Shown: piece by piece, positions 54,090 to 62,585 of the stretch | Numbering within the stretch: the stretch's first letter is position 1 | Layout: every line of letters starts with the position of its first letter | Assembly (NCBI RefSeq): GCF_000424465.1 | Contig: NZ_AUJY01000001.1 | Location: forward strand, 351,588-415,587 | Direction: 5' to 3' | DNA from: Butyrivibrio hungatei NK4A153 | GTDB lineage: Bacteria; Bacillota; Clostridia; Lachnospirales; Lachnospiraceae | DNA: 64,000 nucleotides | Notes under the pieces: generated by a model | What the model was told of the DNA's origin: nothing | The model's database searches: none | What the model saw: the letters and a program-made list of their open reading frames with translations, nothing else | Program-made: the position numbers and the translations under genes

Positions 54090-55949
54090 ATGTATAAGAT
54101 TGAATCATCAAAAGATATAAAGAAGTTGATACGTTCAATATTAGAGCTTGTACTTCTGCTTTCGCTTTTGGCTTTTGTATTGAATGCACTACTTACTTCT
54201 ACAACGTACAGACCGTACAATCCGTTGGATACAAATGTGGTTTCACGTATGGATCATGGATTTATCGCTGTTTCATATTCCGGTGTGGCAAGAGATGGAA
54301 GTAGTTCAAGAATCGGTGTCGACAGGCTTGATGAACATCTGAATGCGCTTCAGAAGTGCGGATATGTTACTATCACGCAGAATGATATCGATAATTATTA
54401 CAACAAGGGTATTGCGCTTCCTGACAAAGCTCTTTTCCTTATGTACGAGGATGGAAGAAATGACACGGCCATCTTTTCACAGAAGTTAATGGAAAAATAC
54501 AACTTCAAGGCAACGATGTTTACTTATGCCGAGAAGTTCAGAAGCAAAGATGCGTTTTTTCTTATGCCTGATGAGCTTAAGAGACTTGAAGAGAGCACCT
54601 ACTGGGAGCTGGGAAGTAACGGATACAGACTTGGATACATAAATGTATTTGACAGATACGACAGATATATCGGAGAACTTTCAAGTGAAGAATATTCTTC
54701 CATGAGTAAGTACTTCGGAAGAAATTACAATCATTATCTTATGGACTACATAAGAGATGAGAACGATGTTCCGAAGGAATCCTACAACGAGATGCAAAAG
54801 AGAATCTTGGGTGAGTACGGACTCATGAAACAAGAGTACCAAAAGGGACTTGGCAAAGTGCCCGGTGCTTATGTGCTTCTTCACTCAAATACAGGAAAGT
54901 TTGGTGAAAACGACAAAGTAAGTGCTGTAAATGAGAGGGCTATCGGAAATACCTTCGCTATGAACTTTAACAGAGAAGGATATGCACTCAATAACAAGAA
55001 GAGCAGTATTTACGATCTTACACGCCTTGAGCCTCAGCCGAACTGGTATACAAACCATCTTCTTATGAGGATAAAGGCTGATCTTCCGGAGGAGGATCAG
55101 AAAAATATAGAGTTCATCAATGGGGATGGTGACTCAAAGAATGCCTGGGAGCTCGAAAAAGGAGCTGCCGAGTACAGGAAGAATGATGAAGCTATCGCGC
55201 TTACATCACTTCCTCAGGAAATGGGTATCTTAAAATTAAAAGGCAGTGAAAACAGTAAAAATGTTGAAGTGTCTGCAACGCTTAAAGGAAATGTACTTGG
55301 TTGCCAGTCGGTTCTTCTTAAGGCTGACAGTAAGCTTGATGCCGGAGTGGAAGTAAGACTCATGAACAATCATCTTTACCTTGTAAACGGTAAGGATATT
55401 CTTGAGGATATCGATCTCTATGATTTTGACGGCGGAGAAAAAACTTCAGTTGAAGAGGACATGAGAAATTCACTTGCCGGTGAGTATGCTGCATTTGCCA
55501 GATATGCTACAAGCCACAAGGAAGCCGAAGAATACACAAAGCTTTCGAACGAAGCCAAAAAGGCTAAGGTCAAGACTTTGCAGGATGGCGGCGAAGAGTA
55601 CAGACCTGTTTTCCAGATCGGGGATAAAGGAAACAGGAAACTTGACATAACGCTTATTGATAACATGATCACTGTTAAGCTTGATGGCAAAGTTGTTTTT
55701 GAGAATTACGAGCTTAAGAAGATCGGTGACGGAGCAATCTATTTGAAGAGTGCCTGGACTGAGTACGGTTATAGCCAGAGAAACATTGCTGATGATGTTT
55801 ACGACGGAGTATTTGAAAAATTAACCGTTAAAGACCTTGATAATGGCACTGTACTGTACACAAACGTCCTTACAGGTGTACAGAATGTTCAGAGAAAAGC
55901 TGAGCAGACATTTAATTCAGTAATAAACTGGTTTATTACAAATATTTGA
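54090..55949 (+). CDS. PgaB/IcaB-like membrane-anchored pseudo-deacetylase with lectin-like C-terminal domain
   Basis: 619 residues. An N-terminal TM anchor (about 15-36) precedes a domain with the PgaB order: HGFIAVSYSGVA, HLNALQKCGYVTITQNDI, ALPDKALFLMYEDGRND (about 108-124), NFKATMFTY and WELGSNGYRLGY (about 171-182). In active PgaB/IcaB these read YHxV, TFDDG and SHTxxxH; here the His ligands are Ser, Asn and Tyr and the first Asp is Glu, so metal-dependent catalysis should be lost. Residues about 380-600 form a beta-sandwich resembling LamG/DUF1080 glycan-binding domains (NRKLDITLIDNMITVKLDGK). It starts 9 bp after the synthase gene. Confidence 0.75.
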   Translation: MYKIESSKDIKKLIRSILELVLLLSLLAFVLNALLTSTTYRPYNPLDTNVVSRMDHGFIAVSYSGVARDGSSSRIGVDRLDEHLNALQKCGYVTITQNDIDNYYNKGIALPDKALFLMYEDGRNDTAIFSQKLMEKYNFKATMFTYAEKFRSKDAFFLMPDELKRLEESTYWELGSNGYRLGYINVFDRYDRYIGELSSEEYSSMSKYFGRNYNHYLMDYIRDENDVPKESYNEMQKRILGEYGLMKQEYQKGLGKVPGAYVLLHSNTGKFGENDKVSAVNERAIGNTFAMNFNREGYALNNKKSSIYDLTRLEPQPNWYTNHLLMRIKADLPEEDQKNIEFINGDGDSKNAWELEKGAAEYRKNDEAIALTSLPQEMGILKLKGSENSKNVEVSATLKGNVLGCQSVLLKADSKLDAGVEVRLMNNHLYLVNGKDILEDIDLYDFDGGEKTSVEEDMRNSLAGEYAAFARYATSHKEAEEYTKLSNEAKKAKVKTLQDGGEEYRPVFQIGDKGNRKLDITLIDNMITVKLDGKVVFENYELKKIGDGAIYLKSAWTEYGYSQRNIADDVYDGVFEKLTVKDLDNGTVLYTNVLTGVQNVQRKAEQTFNSVINWFITNI

Positions 55950-55982
55950 TTGGATGATGCCTGACAACAGATAGGGGATACT

Positions 55983-57044
55983 ATGAAGAAGAGAGCTTAT
56001 ACAGTGCTTTTGATGGCGGCAATATGTATTGGAACATTCTGTGGCTGTGGGGACACTACAGATAATGACAAAGACACCGCTTTAGGAAGTGAAGCTGAAT
56101 ATGCTACTGTGATCACCGGCGGAAATGGGGAAGAAGCCAAGGATGCATCTGTCTGGTATCCATATTGGGATAATGCAACTGCTGATGAGGAACTTGCCGC
56201 TATTGGCGATGACCTTGGTACGATCTGCTTCTTTGCAGCGTACTTTGACAAGAACAGCAATATGTTTATTCCCGATAATATCACGGACAAGATAGGACAG
56301 TTCGATAAGTCGGGTTATTTAAAAGGAAAGACAACATTTCTTACAATAGTTAATGATAAGTTGCTTGATGAGGGTTCATCCCTGAAAGACACTGAGCTTT
56401 TGTATGAGATATTGGGGAGTAGCGACCTTGCGGAAAAGCATGCGGACAATGTAATAAAACTTACCAAGAAATCCGGTCTTGGTGGAGTTGAGATTGATTA
56501 TGAGGCTATTAAAAAAGACACTGAGCTATGGGGACACTTTAACGAATTCATTAAGGTGTTGTCAGAAAAGGCTTCAAAAGAGGGACTCCTGCTCAGGGTT
56601 GTATTTGAGCCTTCAGCGCCAATAGGCAGCTATGAATGGCCTGAGTATCCGGAATATGTGATGATGTGTTACAACTTAAAGGGCTACGGTACTGATCCGG
56701 GGCCAAAAGCGGATGTGGCATTCATAAAGGATATGTATGAAAAGATGACTGTCCTTAAAGGTAAGATCAATTTGGCGTTTGCCACGGGAGGATTTGATTT
56801 TGCCGAAGACGGATCGGTAAAACAGGTTAATTACAGAAATGCTGTGACTCTTTGTGAAGAATATAATGGCGAAATTGCCAGAGATCCTGACAGCAGTGCG
56901 TTACATTTTGAATACACCGATGATGCGGGACATAAGCACGAGGTGTGGTACGCAGATCAGGAAACGCTTAAAGTTTGGACTGATACAGCCAAAGATGCCG
57001 GATGTGAAAAGTTTTCGATATGGAGACTAGGTGGTAACTTCTGA
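55983..57044 (+). CDS. GH18-like glycosidase lipoprotein
   Basis: 353-residue exported lipoprotein with signal peptide and lipobox GTFCGC (Cys about 21). The TIM-barrel signature is GLGGVEIDYEAI (about 165-176), equivalent to the DxxDxDxE motif of family 18 with the catalytic Glu kept but the first Asp residues replaced. YVMMCYNLKGYG (about 225-236) and the barrel-closing KFSIWRLGGNF follow. It resembles YaaH/SleL-type GH18 enzymes acting on GlcNAc-containing glycans. As the last gene of the operon, it could trim the polymer made by the synthase. GGGGATACT precedes the ATG, and a perfect terminator follows. Confidence 0.8.
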   Translation: MKKRAYTVLLMAAICIGTFCGCGDTTDNDKDTALGSEAEYATVITGGNGEEAKDASVWYPYWDNATADEELAAIGDDLGTICFFAAYFDKNSNMFIPDNITDKIGQFDKSGYLKGKTTFLTIVNDKLLDEGSSLKDTELLYEILGSSDLAEKHADNVIKLTKKSGLGGVEIDYEAIKKDTELWGHFNEFIKVLSEKASKEGLLLRVVFEPSAPIGSYEWPEYPEYVMMCYNLKGYGTDPGPKADVAFIKDMYEKMTVLKGKINLAFATGGFDFAEDGSVKQVNYRNAVTLCEEYNGEIARDPDSSALHFEYTDDAGHKHEVWYADQETLKVWTDTAKDAGCEKFSIWRLGGNF

Positions 57045-57075
57045 CCGTATATTTTGCAGACAGAAAATCACAAAG

Positions 57076-57140
57076 AAAAAGTCATAAAATCGGTATTATA
57101 AGTGGGTTTATCAATGTCGATTTTATGACTTTTTTTGTAG
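57076..57140 (+). terminator. Terminator of the polysaccharide operon
   Basis: A perfect 17-bp stem pairs AAAAAGTCATAAAATCG (57076-57092) with its complement at 57118-57134, across a 25-nt loop. TTT follows. The large symmetrical hairpin could also function in the reverse direction. Confidence 0.9.
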
Positions 57141-57151
57141 AAAAAAAGTAG

Positions 57152-57208
57152 TTGCAATATTGGATACGAGATGATATTATTTTAGTGTACTAAGTTGAAT
57201 AGTACACT
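57152..57208 (+). promoter_or_regulatory. Promoter and GntR (YtrA-type) operator
   Basis: TTGCAA (57152-57157), a 17-bp spacer and TATTAT (57175-57180) are followed directly by AGTGTACTA (57184-57192) and TAGTACACT (57200-57208), a perfect 9-bp inverted repeat with a 7-bp gap that covers the expected transcript start. GTACTA-type palindromes are typical targets of YtrA-subfamily GntR repressors, and such a repressor is the next gene. Autoregulation is therefore strongly implied. Confidence 0.85.
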
Positions 57209-57259
57209 TATTGTTTGTTACTAAGTTATATCATAAATTAAATGACGGATGGGAGAACT

Positions 57260-57646
57260 ATGAAAATTATAGACTACCAAGACAGCAGACCTATTTATGA
57301 GCAGATAGTCGAGAGTTTTAAATTACAGATATTTAAAGGTATACTCCAGGCTGATGAGCAAATGCCTTCTGTCAGAAGTCTTGCAATGGAACTTTCCACT
57401 AATCCCAATACGGTTCAGCGTGCATATACGGAGCTGGAGCGGCAGGGGTTTATTTATACTGTTAAAGGTAGGGGAAACTTTGTCAAGGGAGACGATACTC
57501 TTAAAATAACCAAGAAGCAGGAAGTGATAGATGAAATCATGGAACTGTTTGTTGAAGCCAACGCTATAGGAATTGCCTATGACGAAGTATTATCGGAGAT
57601 AGAAGAGAGGCTAGCCGAACTTAAGAAGGAGGAAGGAAAGGCGTGA
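57260..57646 (+). CDS. GntR-family repressor, YtrA subfamily
   Basis: 128-residue DNA-binding regulator. The winged helix-turn-helix is at about 10-78: PIYEQIVESFKLQIFKG, LQADEQMPSVRSLAMELS, TNPNTVQRAYTELERQGFIY and VKGRGNFV. A short helical C-terminal dimerisation tail (about 80-128) replaces the large effector domain of other GntR types, defining YtrA. YtrA genes typically lead ABC transporter operons and respond to cell-wall-active compounds (family knowledge). The start at 57260 follows GGGAG. Its stop overlaps the ATPase GTG start. Confidence 0.93.
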   Translation: MKIIDYQDSRPIYEQIVESFKLQIFKGILQADEQMPSVRSLAMELSTNPNTVQRAYTELERQGFIYTVKGRGNFVKGDDTLKITKKQEVIDEIMELFVEANAIGIAYDEVLSEIEERLAELKKEEGKA

Positions 57647-58548
57647 TTGAGTTAATTGAACTTAACAAGGCGTTTGATGACATCAAAGCTGTCAATCATG
57701 TTTCACTGAAGATTGCTGACGGTGAAGTTTTTGGCCTTGTTGGGACAAATGGGGCAGGAAAGAGTACTACGCTTAGGATTATTGCAGGAGTTATCAAACC
57801 GGATTCCGGTGTTGTATGTGTTGATAACAGACCTGTATACGACAATCCTGACGTAAAGAAGGATGTGTTTTATATTTCTGATGATCAGTACTTTTTCCCT
57901 AACAGTACACCTAATGATATGGCAGGTTTTTATGCATCGGTGTATGAAAATTTTGATAAAGAAAAGTTTTATAAGTTTTTGACAGGCTTTGGCCTTGATA
58001 AAGACAGAAAGATAAATACCTTTTCCAAAGGTATGAAGAAGCAGGTATCAATCCTGTTGGGATTATGTGCGGGAACCAAGTACCTTCTTTGTGATGAGAC
58101 ATTCGACGGACTTGATCCTGTTGTCAGACAGGGAGTAAAGAGCCTTTTTGCAGCCGAGATGGAAGACAGAGGTTTGACTCCCGTAATCGCTTCACATAAT
58201 TTAAGAGAACTTGAAGATATATGCGATCATGTGGGACTTCTTCATAAGGGCGGTGTTATTTTGTCTGAAGATATTTCCGACATGAAACTTAATATGCAGA
58301 AAATTCAGTGTGTATTTAAGACTGAAGAAGATGAGAAAAAGGCACTTGAAGGACTTGATGTGCTTATACATGACAGGCGCGGAAGACTTCATACTATTAC
58401 CGTCAGGGGTGAGAGGGCGGATATAGAGGCTGCATTTAAGCGTGCAGATATGATTTTCTTTGAGATATTGGCTCTTACATTGGAAGAGATCTTCATTAGT
58501 GAGACGGAGGTGGTTGGATATGACATCCGCAAATTCATCATGGGTTGA
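57643..58548 (+). CDS. ABC transporter ATP-binding protein
   Basis: 301-residue ATPase of an ABC-2 type exporter (YtrB/CcmA-like). Walker A VGTNGAGKSTTLRIIAG lies at about 33-49, the signature FSKGMKKQVSILLGL at about 127-141, and Walker B YLLCDETFDGLDP at about 147-159 (Glu in DET). The switch His is in IASHNLRELE. A C-terminal extension of about 90 residues follows. Translation starts at GTG within the GntR stop (GTGA) with GGAGGAAGGAAAG upstream. The gene overlaps the following permease by 29 bp. Confidence 0.93.
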   Translation: MIELIELNKAFDDIKAVNHVSLKIADGEVFGLVGTNGAGKSTTLRIIAGVIKPDSGVVCVDNRPVYDNPDVKKDVFYISDDQYFFPNSTPNDMAGFYASVYENFDKEKFYKFLTGFGLDKDRKINTFSKGMKKQVSILLGLCAGTKYLLCDETFDGLDPVVRQGVKSLFAAEMEDRGLTPVIASHNLRELEDICDHVGLLHKGGVILSEDISDMKLNMQKIQCVFKTEEDEKKALEGLDVLIHDRRGRLHTITVRGERADIEAAFKRADMIFFEILALTLEEIFISETEVVGYDIRKFIMG

Positions 58549-60718
58549 TAAAGTTAAAGCAAATAAAAATATAATGAGCAACAAGAGTTTGTGGTCATAT
58601 GTAATGGTCGCTCCGGTTATGTTTATCGCTTTTGTTGTACCGATGGTGCTTTTGTTCATCAGATCGCATCACTTTGGAATTGAGCATGAGCAGGAAGCAG
58701 CTCGGATGCTGTATGAAAAGCAGGTAGTAGTTATGCATACTATCGGACTTGGCTCAATGTTTTATTTTTTGATAGGTGCTCTTGGAATAATATATGCATT
58801 TACTAAGTTTTCTTATCTCTTTAGTATGAGTAAGCTTGATTTTTATTTAAGCCTTCCTACTACAAGTGCAAGAAGAATGCAGAGTGCTTATTTCGTTGCG
58901 GTTACCAATTTTATAACCATATTCCTCGGCGTAGAAGTTGTTGCAATTCTTACCGCATTGGCATTTGGGGCGTTAAACGCCGCTCTTATCATTGCTGTTC
59001 TTATTCAGACAGTCAGAATGATAATATTTTTCTACACATGCTTTACTATAACCACACTTGCCATATTGCTGTGCGGAACAAGGATTATTGCACTTATACT
59101 GACAGCTATTATGCTGTATTTCCCATATATAATCGGTGAAGAATTCCATTATCTGAATCGAGTATTCTTTTCAACAGCAAGTTATATGTCGGAAAATACG
59201 GCCATTTTGTCACCTTGTAACGATGTAAAAAACCTTGCAAATAACATAATGCACAGATATGAATACTATTCGATAGATAAGTCTTTTGATATTTCAAGCG
59301 TTATGAGTAATTATCTTCGTTTAATCAGATATGACATAGATATGATCGTTACTGCAATCATAGCAACAGCGTTGGTTGTATTTGTGTACAAGTACAGAAG
59401 AGCAGAACATGTAGGAAAGACTGTTATCTTCAGACTTGTAAGATGGGCATGTAAGGTTCTTGTTTGTGTAATAACATCGCTTGGCGGAATGGTTGTTCTT
59501 CATACGATTTTTGATATGACATGGAATCGTAAGCTTTATGTTTTGCTCTGCATTGCAATGCTTACAATATGTGCTTTTACTGGTTCGATTATTGAAATCT
59601 GTCTCGACTCGGATGTAAAGAGCTTTGCTAAAGGAAAACGTCAGACTTTCATGGCAATGGCTATACTTTTACTGATTTTTTTTATATACAGAGGTGACCT
59701 TCTTGGCTATGACAGTTATGTCCCGAATGCGTCATCTGTTGAGAGTGTGGCTCTTTTTAATAATGATTTCGGATACTATTATCAAAGTGAATATATTCAT
59801 GGTTTTAATTCCTCAATAGATTGGCACACTTATTCCTTCAAAAATATGAAGATTACGGATATGGATACATTTCTTCCGATTGCCCAAAAGAGTATGGAGT
59901 GTGCCAGAAAAGCTGACGGTGATTATTATAAATACGGGTGGGAAGAGAAAATTCTCTATAATCTTAAAGACGGAAGAAAAGTTTATCGTGATGTTGTGAT
60001 TCCTTATGATATTGATCCCGCGCTTATGGATAAGCTTACAAGCAGTGAAGAATTTATAAAGGGACATGTTCCGTGTTTTGGCGATGACTTTTTTAGAGCA
60101 GAACAGATATCAACCGGAGAGGCGTCAATGACGTGTTCTTTCCCCGGGGGAGATGAATTTACAACAGATGTATCGGTTATGGGAGATTTTATAGAAGCAT
60201 ACAAGCAGGATATTCTGGAACACTACAAATTCTCTTATATAAAAGATACCAGTGCTATCGGAGAAGTGGATTTTAATAATGATCCTTATACTTCTTATTA
60301 TATGCCTGTATTTGAGAATTTTACACGTGTAATAGATGTGCTGACAAAGAATGGTCTTTATAAAGGAAAAGAGTATCCTGTTGACAAAATACAGGAACTT
60401 ACGGTTACTGATAATTTTCCCGGGTATAACTTTAATGAGATGTCTTTGGAAGAACAAAGAGAAGTCTATGACAAATGGTATTATGACGGAAAAGATTTTG
60501 GTTTTAACGTAGAAACATATACCGATAAAGACAAGATAAAAGAAATCATGGAAAACTGTATATTTGAGAACTATGTTGAGTGGGAGAATCCGTTTGATAA
60601 GGTAGACAAGAAGTTTAATGTATCATTTGATGACAAATATCAAGATGCTTTTACATATCACTATAGCTTCAAGAAAGGATCTGTTCCTAAATTTGTTTAT
60701 GAGGATTTTAATAAGTGA
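58520..60718 (+). CDS. ABC-2 type permease with large C-terminal extracytoplasmic domain
   Basis: 732-residue membrane protein, partner of the preceding ATPase. It has about eight to ten TM helices in residues 30-395 (for example YVMVAPVMFIAFVVPMVLLF, MAMAILLLIFFIY). A soluble region of about 335 residues follows, without signature motifs I recognise and without a returning TM helix. It is rich in Asp, Tyr and Lys (DGDYYKYGWEEKILYNLKDG). If the topology is even-numbered inside-out as predicted, this tail lies outside the cell. The start at 58520 is fixed by GGAGG 9 nt upstream. It overlaps the next gene by 4 bp (GTGA). Confidence 0.8.
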   Translation: MTSANSSWVDKVKANKNIMSNKSLWSYVMVAPVMFIAFVVPMVLLFIRSHHFGIEHEQEAARMLYEKQVVVMHTIGLGSMFYFLIGALGIIYAFTKFSYLFSMSKLDFYLSLPTTSARRMQSAYFVAVTNFITIFLGVEVVAILTALAFGALNAALIIAVLIQTVRMIIFFYTCFTITTLAILLCGTRIIALILTAIMLYFPYIIGEEFHYLNRVFFSTASYMSENTAILSPCNDVKNLANNIMHRYEYYSIDKSFDISSVMSNYLRLIRYDIDMIVTAIIATALVVFVYKYRRAEHVGKTVIFRLVRWACKVLVCVITSLGGMVVLHTIFDMTWNRKLYVLLCIAMLTICAFTGSIIEICLDSDVKSFAKGKRQTFMAMAILLLIFFIYRGDLLGYDSYVPNASSVESVALFNNDFGYYYQSEYIHGFNSSIDWHTYSFKNMKITDMDTFLPIAQKSMECARKADGDYYKYGWEEKILYNLKDGRKVYRDVVIPYDIDPALMDKLTSSEEFIKGHVPCFGDDFFRAEQISTGEASMTCSFPGGDEFTTDVSVMGDFIEAYKQDILEHYKFSYIKDTSAIGEVDFNNDPYTSYYMPVFENFTRVIDVLTKNGLYKGKEYPVDKIQELTVTDNFPGYNFNEMSLEEQREVYDKWYYDGKDFGFNVETYTDKDKIKEIMENCIFENYVEWENPFDKVDKKFNVSFDDKYQDAFTYHYSFKKGSVPKFVYEDFNK

Positions 60719-61635
60719 AGATAAAGTCTTTGATTACTGAAAGAACTAAACAACCGAAACAAAGAGTAAAGACTGTAGGAAAGAGAGAACTTATTTCATG
60801 GTTCTTTCTTCTCCCTTCGCTGATCGGAGTATTTGTATTTTTTGTGGCACCGTTCATGGTTATTATAGGTTATTCATTTATGAATAACCCGATACAGAAA
60901 GAGTTTGTCGGATTTAGTAACTTTGTGAATGTTTGGAATAATGACGCGTTTAGGAAAGCGGGACTTAATACTCTTAATTTTTCCTTTACCGCGGTGCCGC
61001 TTGCGGTTGTACTATCGCTGATACTTGCTGCAGTGATGGAATCAAGGATTCCTTTTAAGAGCTTTTTCAGGTCGTCGTTCTTAAGTCCGCTTATGGTTCC
61101 GACGGCATCGATAGTACTTATCTGGCAGGTAATGTTTCATCAGAACGGAATTGTAAACAATGTTCTTGCAGCGCTTGGGGATACATCCAAGACAGACTGG
61201 CTTAAGTCAGATAAAGCATATGTTGTTTTGCTTACGCTTTTTTTATGGAAGAACCTTGGATATAACATGATCCTGTTCATGTCTGCGCTTGCAGGAATTC
61301 CAAAGGAACTTATAGAGGTTGCAAGAATAGAAAGTGCCGGTAAATTACAGATATTTTGGCATGTGAAGCTTAGGTTTATATCACCTACGATAATGTTTGT
61401 GACTATTATGTCGCTTATCAATTCATTTAAGGTTTTTAGGGAGATATACCTGCTGACCGGAGATTATCCTTATGACACGCTTTATATGCTGCAACATTAC
61501 ATGAACAATAAATTCGCATCGCTCGACTATCAGATGCTTTCTGCGGCGGCGATAATCATGTTCATAATTGTTTCGATACTCATATACTTTTTGATAAAGT
61601 TTGAGGACTCATACGGTAAAGACGTCGAAGGATAA
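60715..61635 (+). CDS. MalF/UgpA-type sugar ABC permease
   Basis: 306-residue permease of the carbohydrate-uptake CUT1 class with six TM helices. The EAA loop that docks the ATPase is GIPKELIEVARIESAGKLQI (about 198-217). The N-terminal Lys/Arg-rich stretch is followed by ELISWFFLLPSLIGVFVFF, typical of LacF/UgpA. Translation starts at GTG overlapping the upstream stop. No substrate-binding protein or MalK-type ATPase is present in the window. The 3' partner permease follows by 8 bp. Confidence 0.92.
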   Translation: MKIKSLITERTKQPKQRVKTVGKRELISWFFLLPSLIGVFVFFVAPFMVIIGYSFMNNPIQKEFVGFSNFVNVWNNDAFRKAGLNTLNFSFTAVPLAVVLSLILAAVMESRIPFKSFFRSSFLSPLMVPTASIVLIWQVMFHQNGIVNNVLAALGDTSKTDWLKSDKAYVVLLTLFLWKNLGYNMILFMSALAGIPKELIEVARIESAGKLQIFWHVKLRFISPTIMFVTIMSLINSFKVFREIYLLTGDYPYDTLYMLQHYMNNKFASLDYQMLSAAAIIMFIIVSILIYFLIKFEDSYGKDVEG

Positions 61636-61643
61636 TAGCTTTT

Positions 61644-62585
61644 ATGGAAAATGAGTTTAGCAAAATATACAGAAAAAGAATAAAACAGAAAAAAGAACTT
61701 GAAGATAGAACAAAGAAGATCATAGTAACAGTTTCGGCAATTATATTCGCATTTTTCTTCATAATGCCGACACTTCTTACGCTTACCAATTCGTTTATGG
61801 CTGCGACAGAGATAAATGCGAATTACGGTTCAATTTTTGATAATTACGGCAAAAACGAAAATGGAGCGAGGACATACATTTCAAAGACTGTAAATCTAAA
61901 GTTTATTCCGGATATGGTTACTTTTGATCAGTATTACACGGTTCTTTTAAAGAGTCCGGAGTATCTTCTGAAGTTCTGGTATTCGATGATATATACGGTT
62001 CCGATAGTTATAGTACAGCTTGCACTTGCATCTTTTGCGGCTTACGGTTTTTCGCGGCATGAGAGCAGGATAAAAAATGTGGTATTTTTCGTTTATGTCA
62101 TTCTGATGCTTATGCCATATCAGGTCACACTTGTTCCGAACTATCTGGTTTCGGATTTTCTGGGAATTCTGGATACAAAGTGGGCAATATGGTTTCCCGG
62201 ATTTTTTTCACCGTTCGCAATATATCTGCTAACCAAATTTATGAAGCGAGTTCCCAAGGAACTTACAGAAGCGGCAGAGATAGACGGCGCCGGTGAATGG
62301 GAGATTTTTTCAAGGATACAATTTCCGCTGTGCAAGGGCGGGATCGCTTCAATAATGATATTGGTATTTTTCGACTATTGGAATATGGTTGAGCAACCTC
62401 TTATCTTACTAAAGGATGTAGATAAACATCCGCTGTCGGTATTTTTGTCAAAGATCAATCAAGGTGAGATAAGTCTTGCGTTTGCAGTTGCGGTAATATA
62501 TTTAATTCCGCCGTTGTTATTGTTCTTGTACGGCGAAGATTATTTGGTGGAAGGTATTTCCTACCAAGGAGGAGTCAAAGGATGA
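61644..62585 (+). CDS. MalG/UgpE-type sugar ABC permease
   Basis: 313-residue second permease of a CUT1 heterodimer. Six TM helices are present, with the EAA loop RVPKELTEAAEIDGAGEWEI (about 205-224) and a long first extracytoplasmic loop (about 52-110, NYGSIFDNYGKNENGARTYI) where MalG normally has a short one. The end of the gene (a GVKG tail) overlaps the next ATG by 4 bp (ATGA). It should pair with the preceding permease. The solute-binding protein must be encoded elsewhere or downstream of the window. Confidence 0.92.
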   Translation: MENEFSKIYRKRIKQKKELEDRTKKIIVTVSAIIFAFFFIMPTLLTLTNSFMAATEINANYGSIFDNYGKNENGARTYISKTVNLKFIPDMVTFDQYYTVLLKSPEYLLKFWYSMIYTVPIVIVQLALASFAAYGFSRHESRIKNVVFFVYVILMLMPYQVTLVPNYLVSDFLGILDTKWAIWFPGFFSPFAIYLLTKFMKRVPKELTEAAEIDGAGEWEIFSRIQFPLCKGGIASIMILVFFDYWNMVEQPLILLKDVDKHPLSVFLSKINQGEISLAFAVAVIYLIPPLLLFLYGEDYLVEGISYQGGVKG

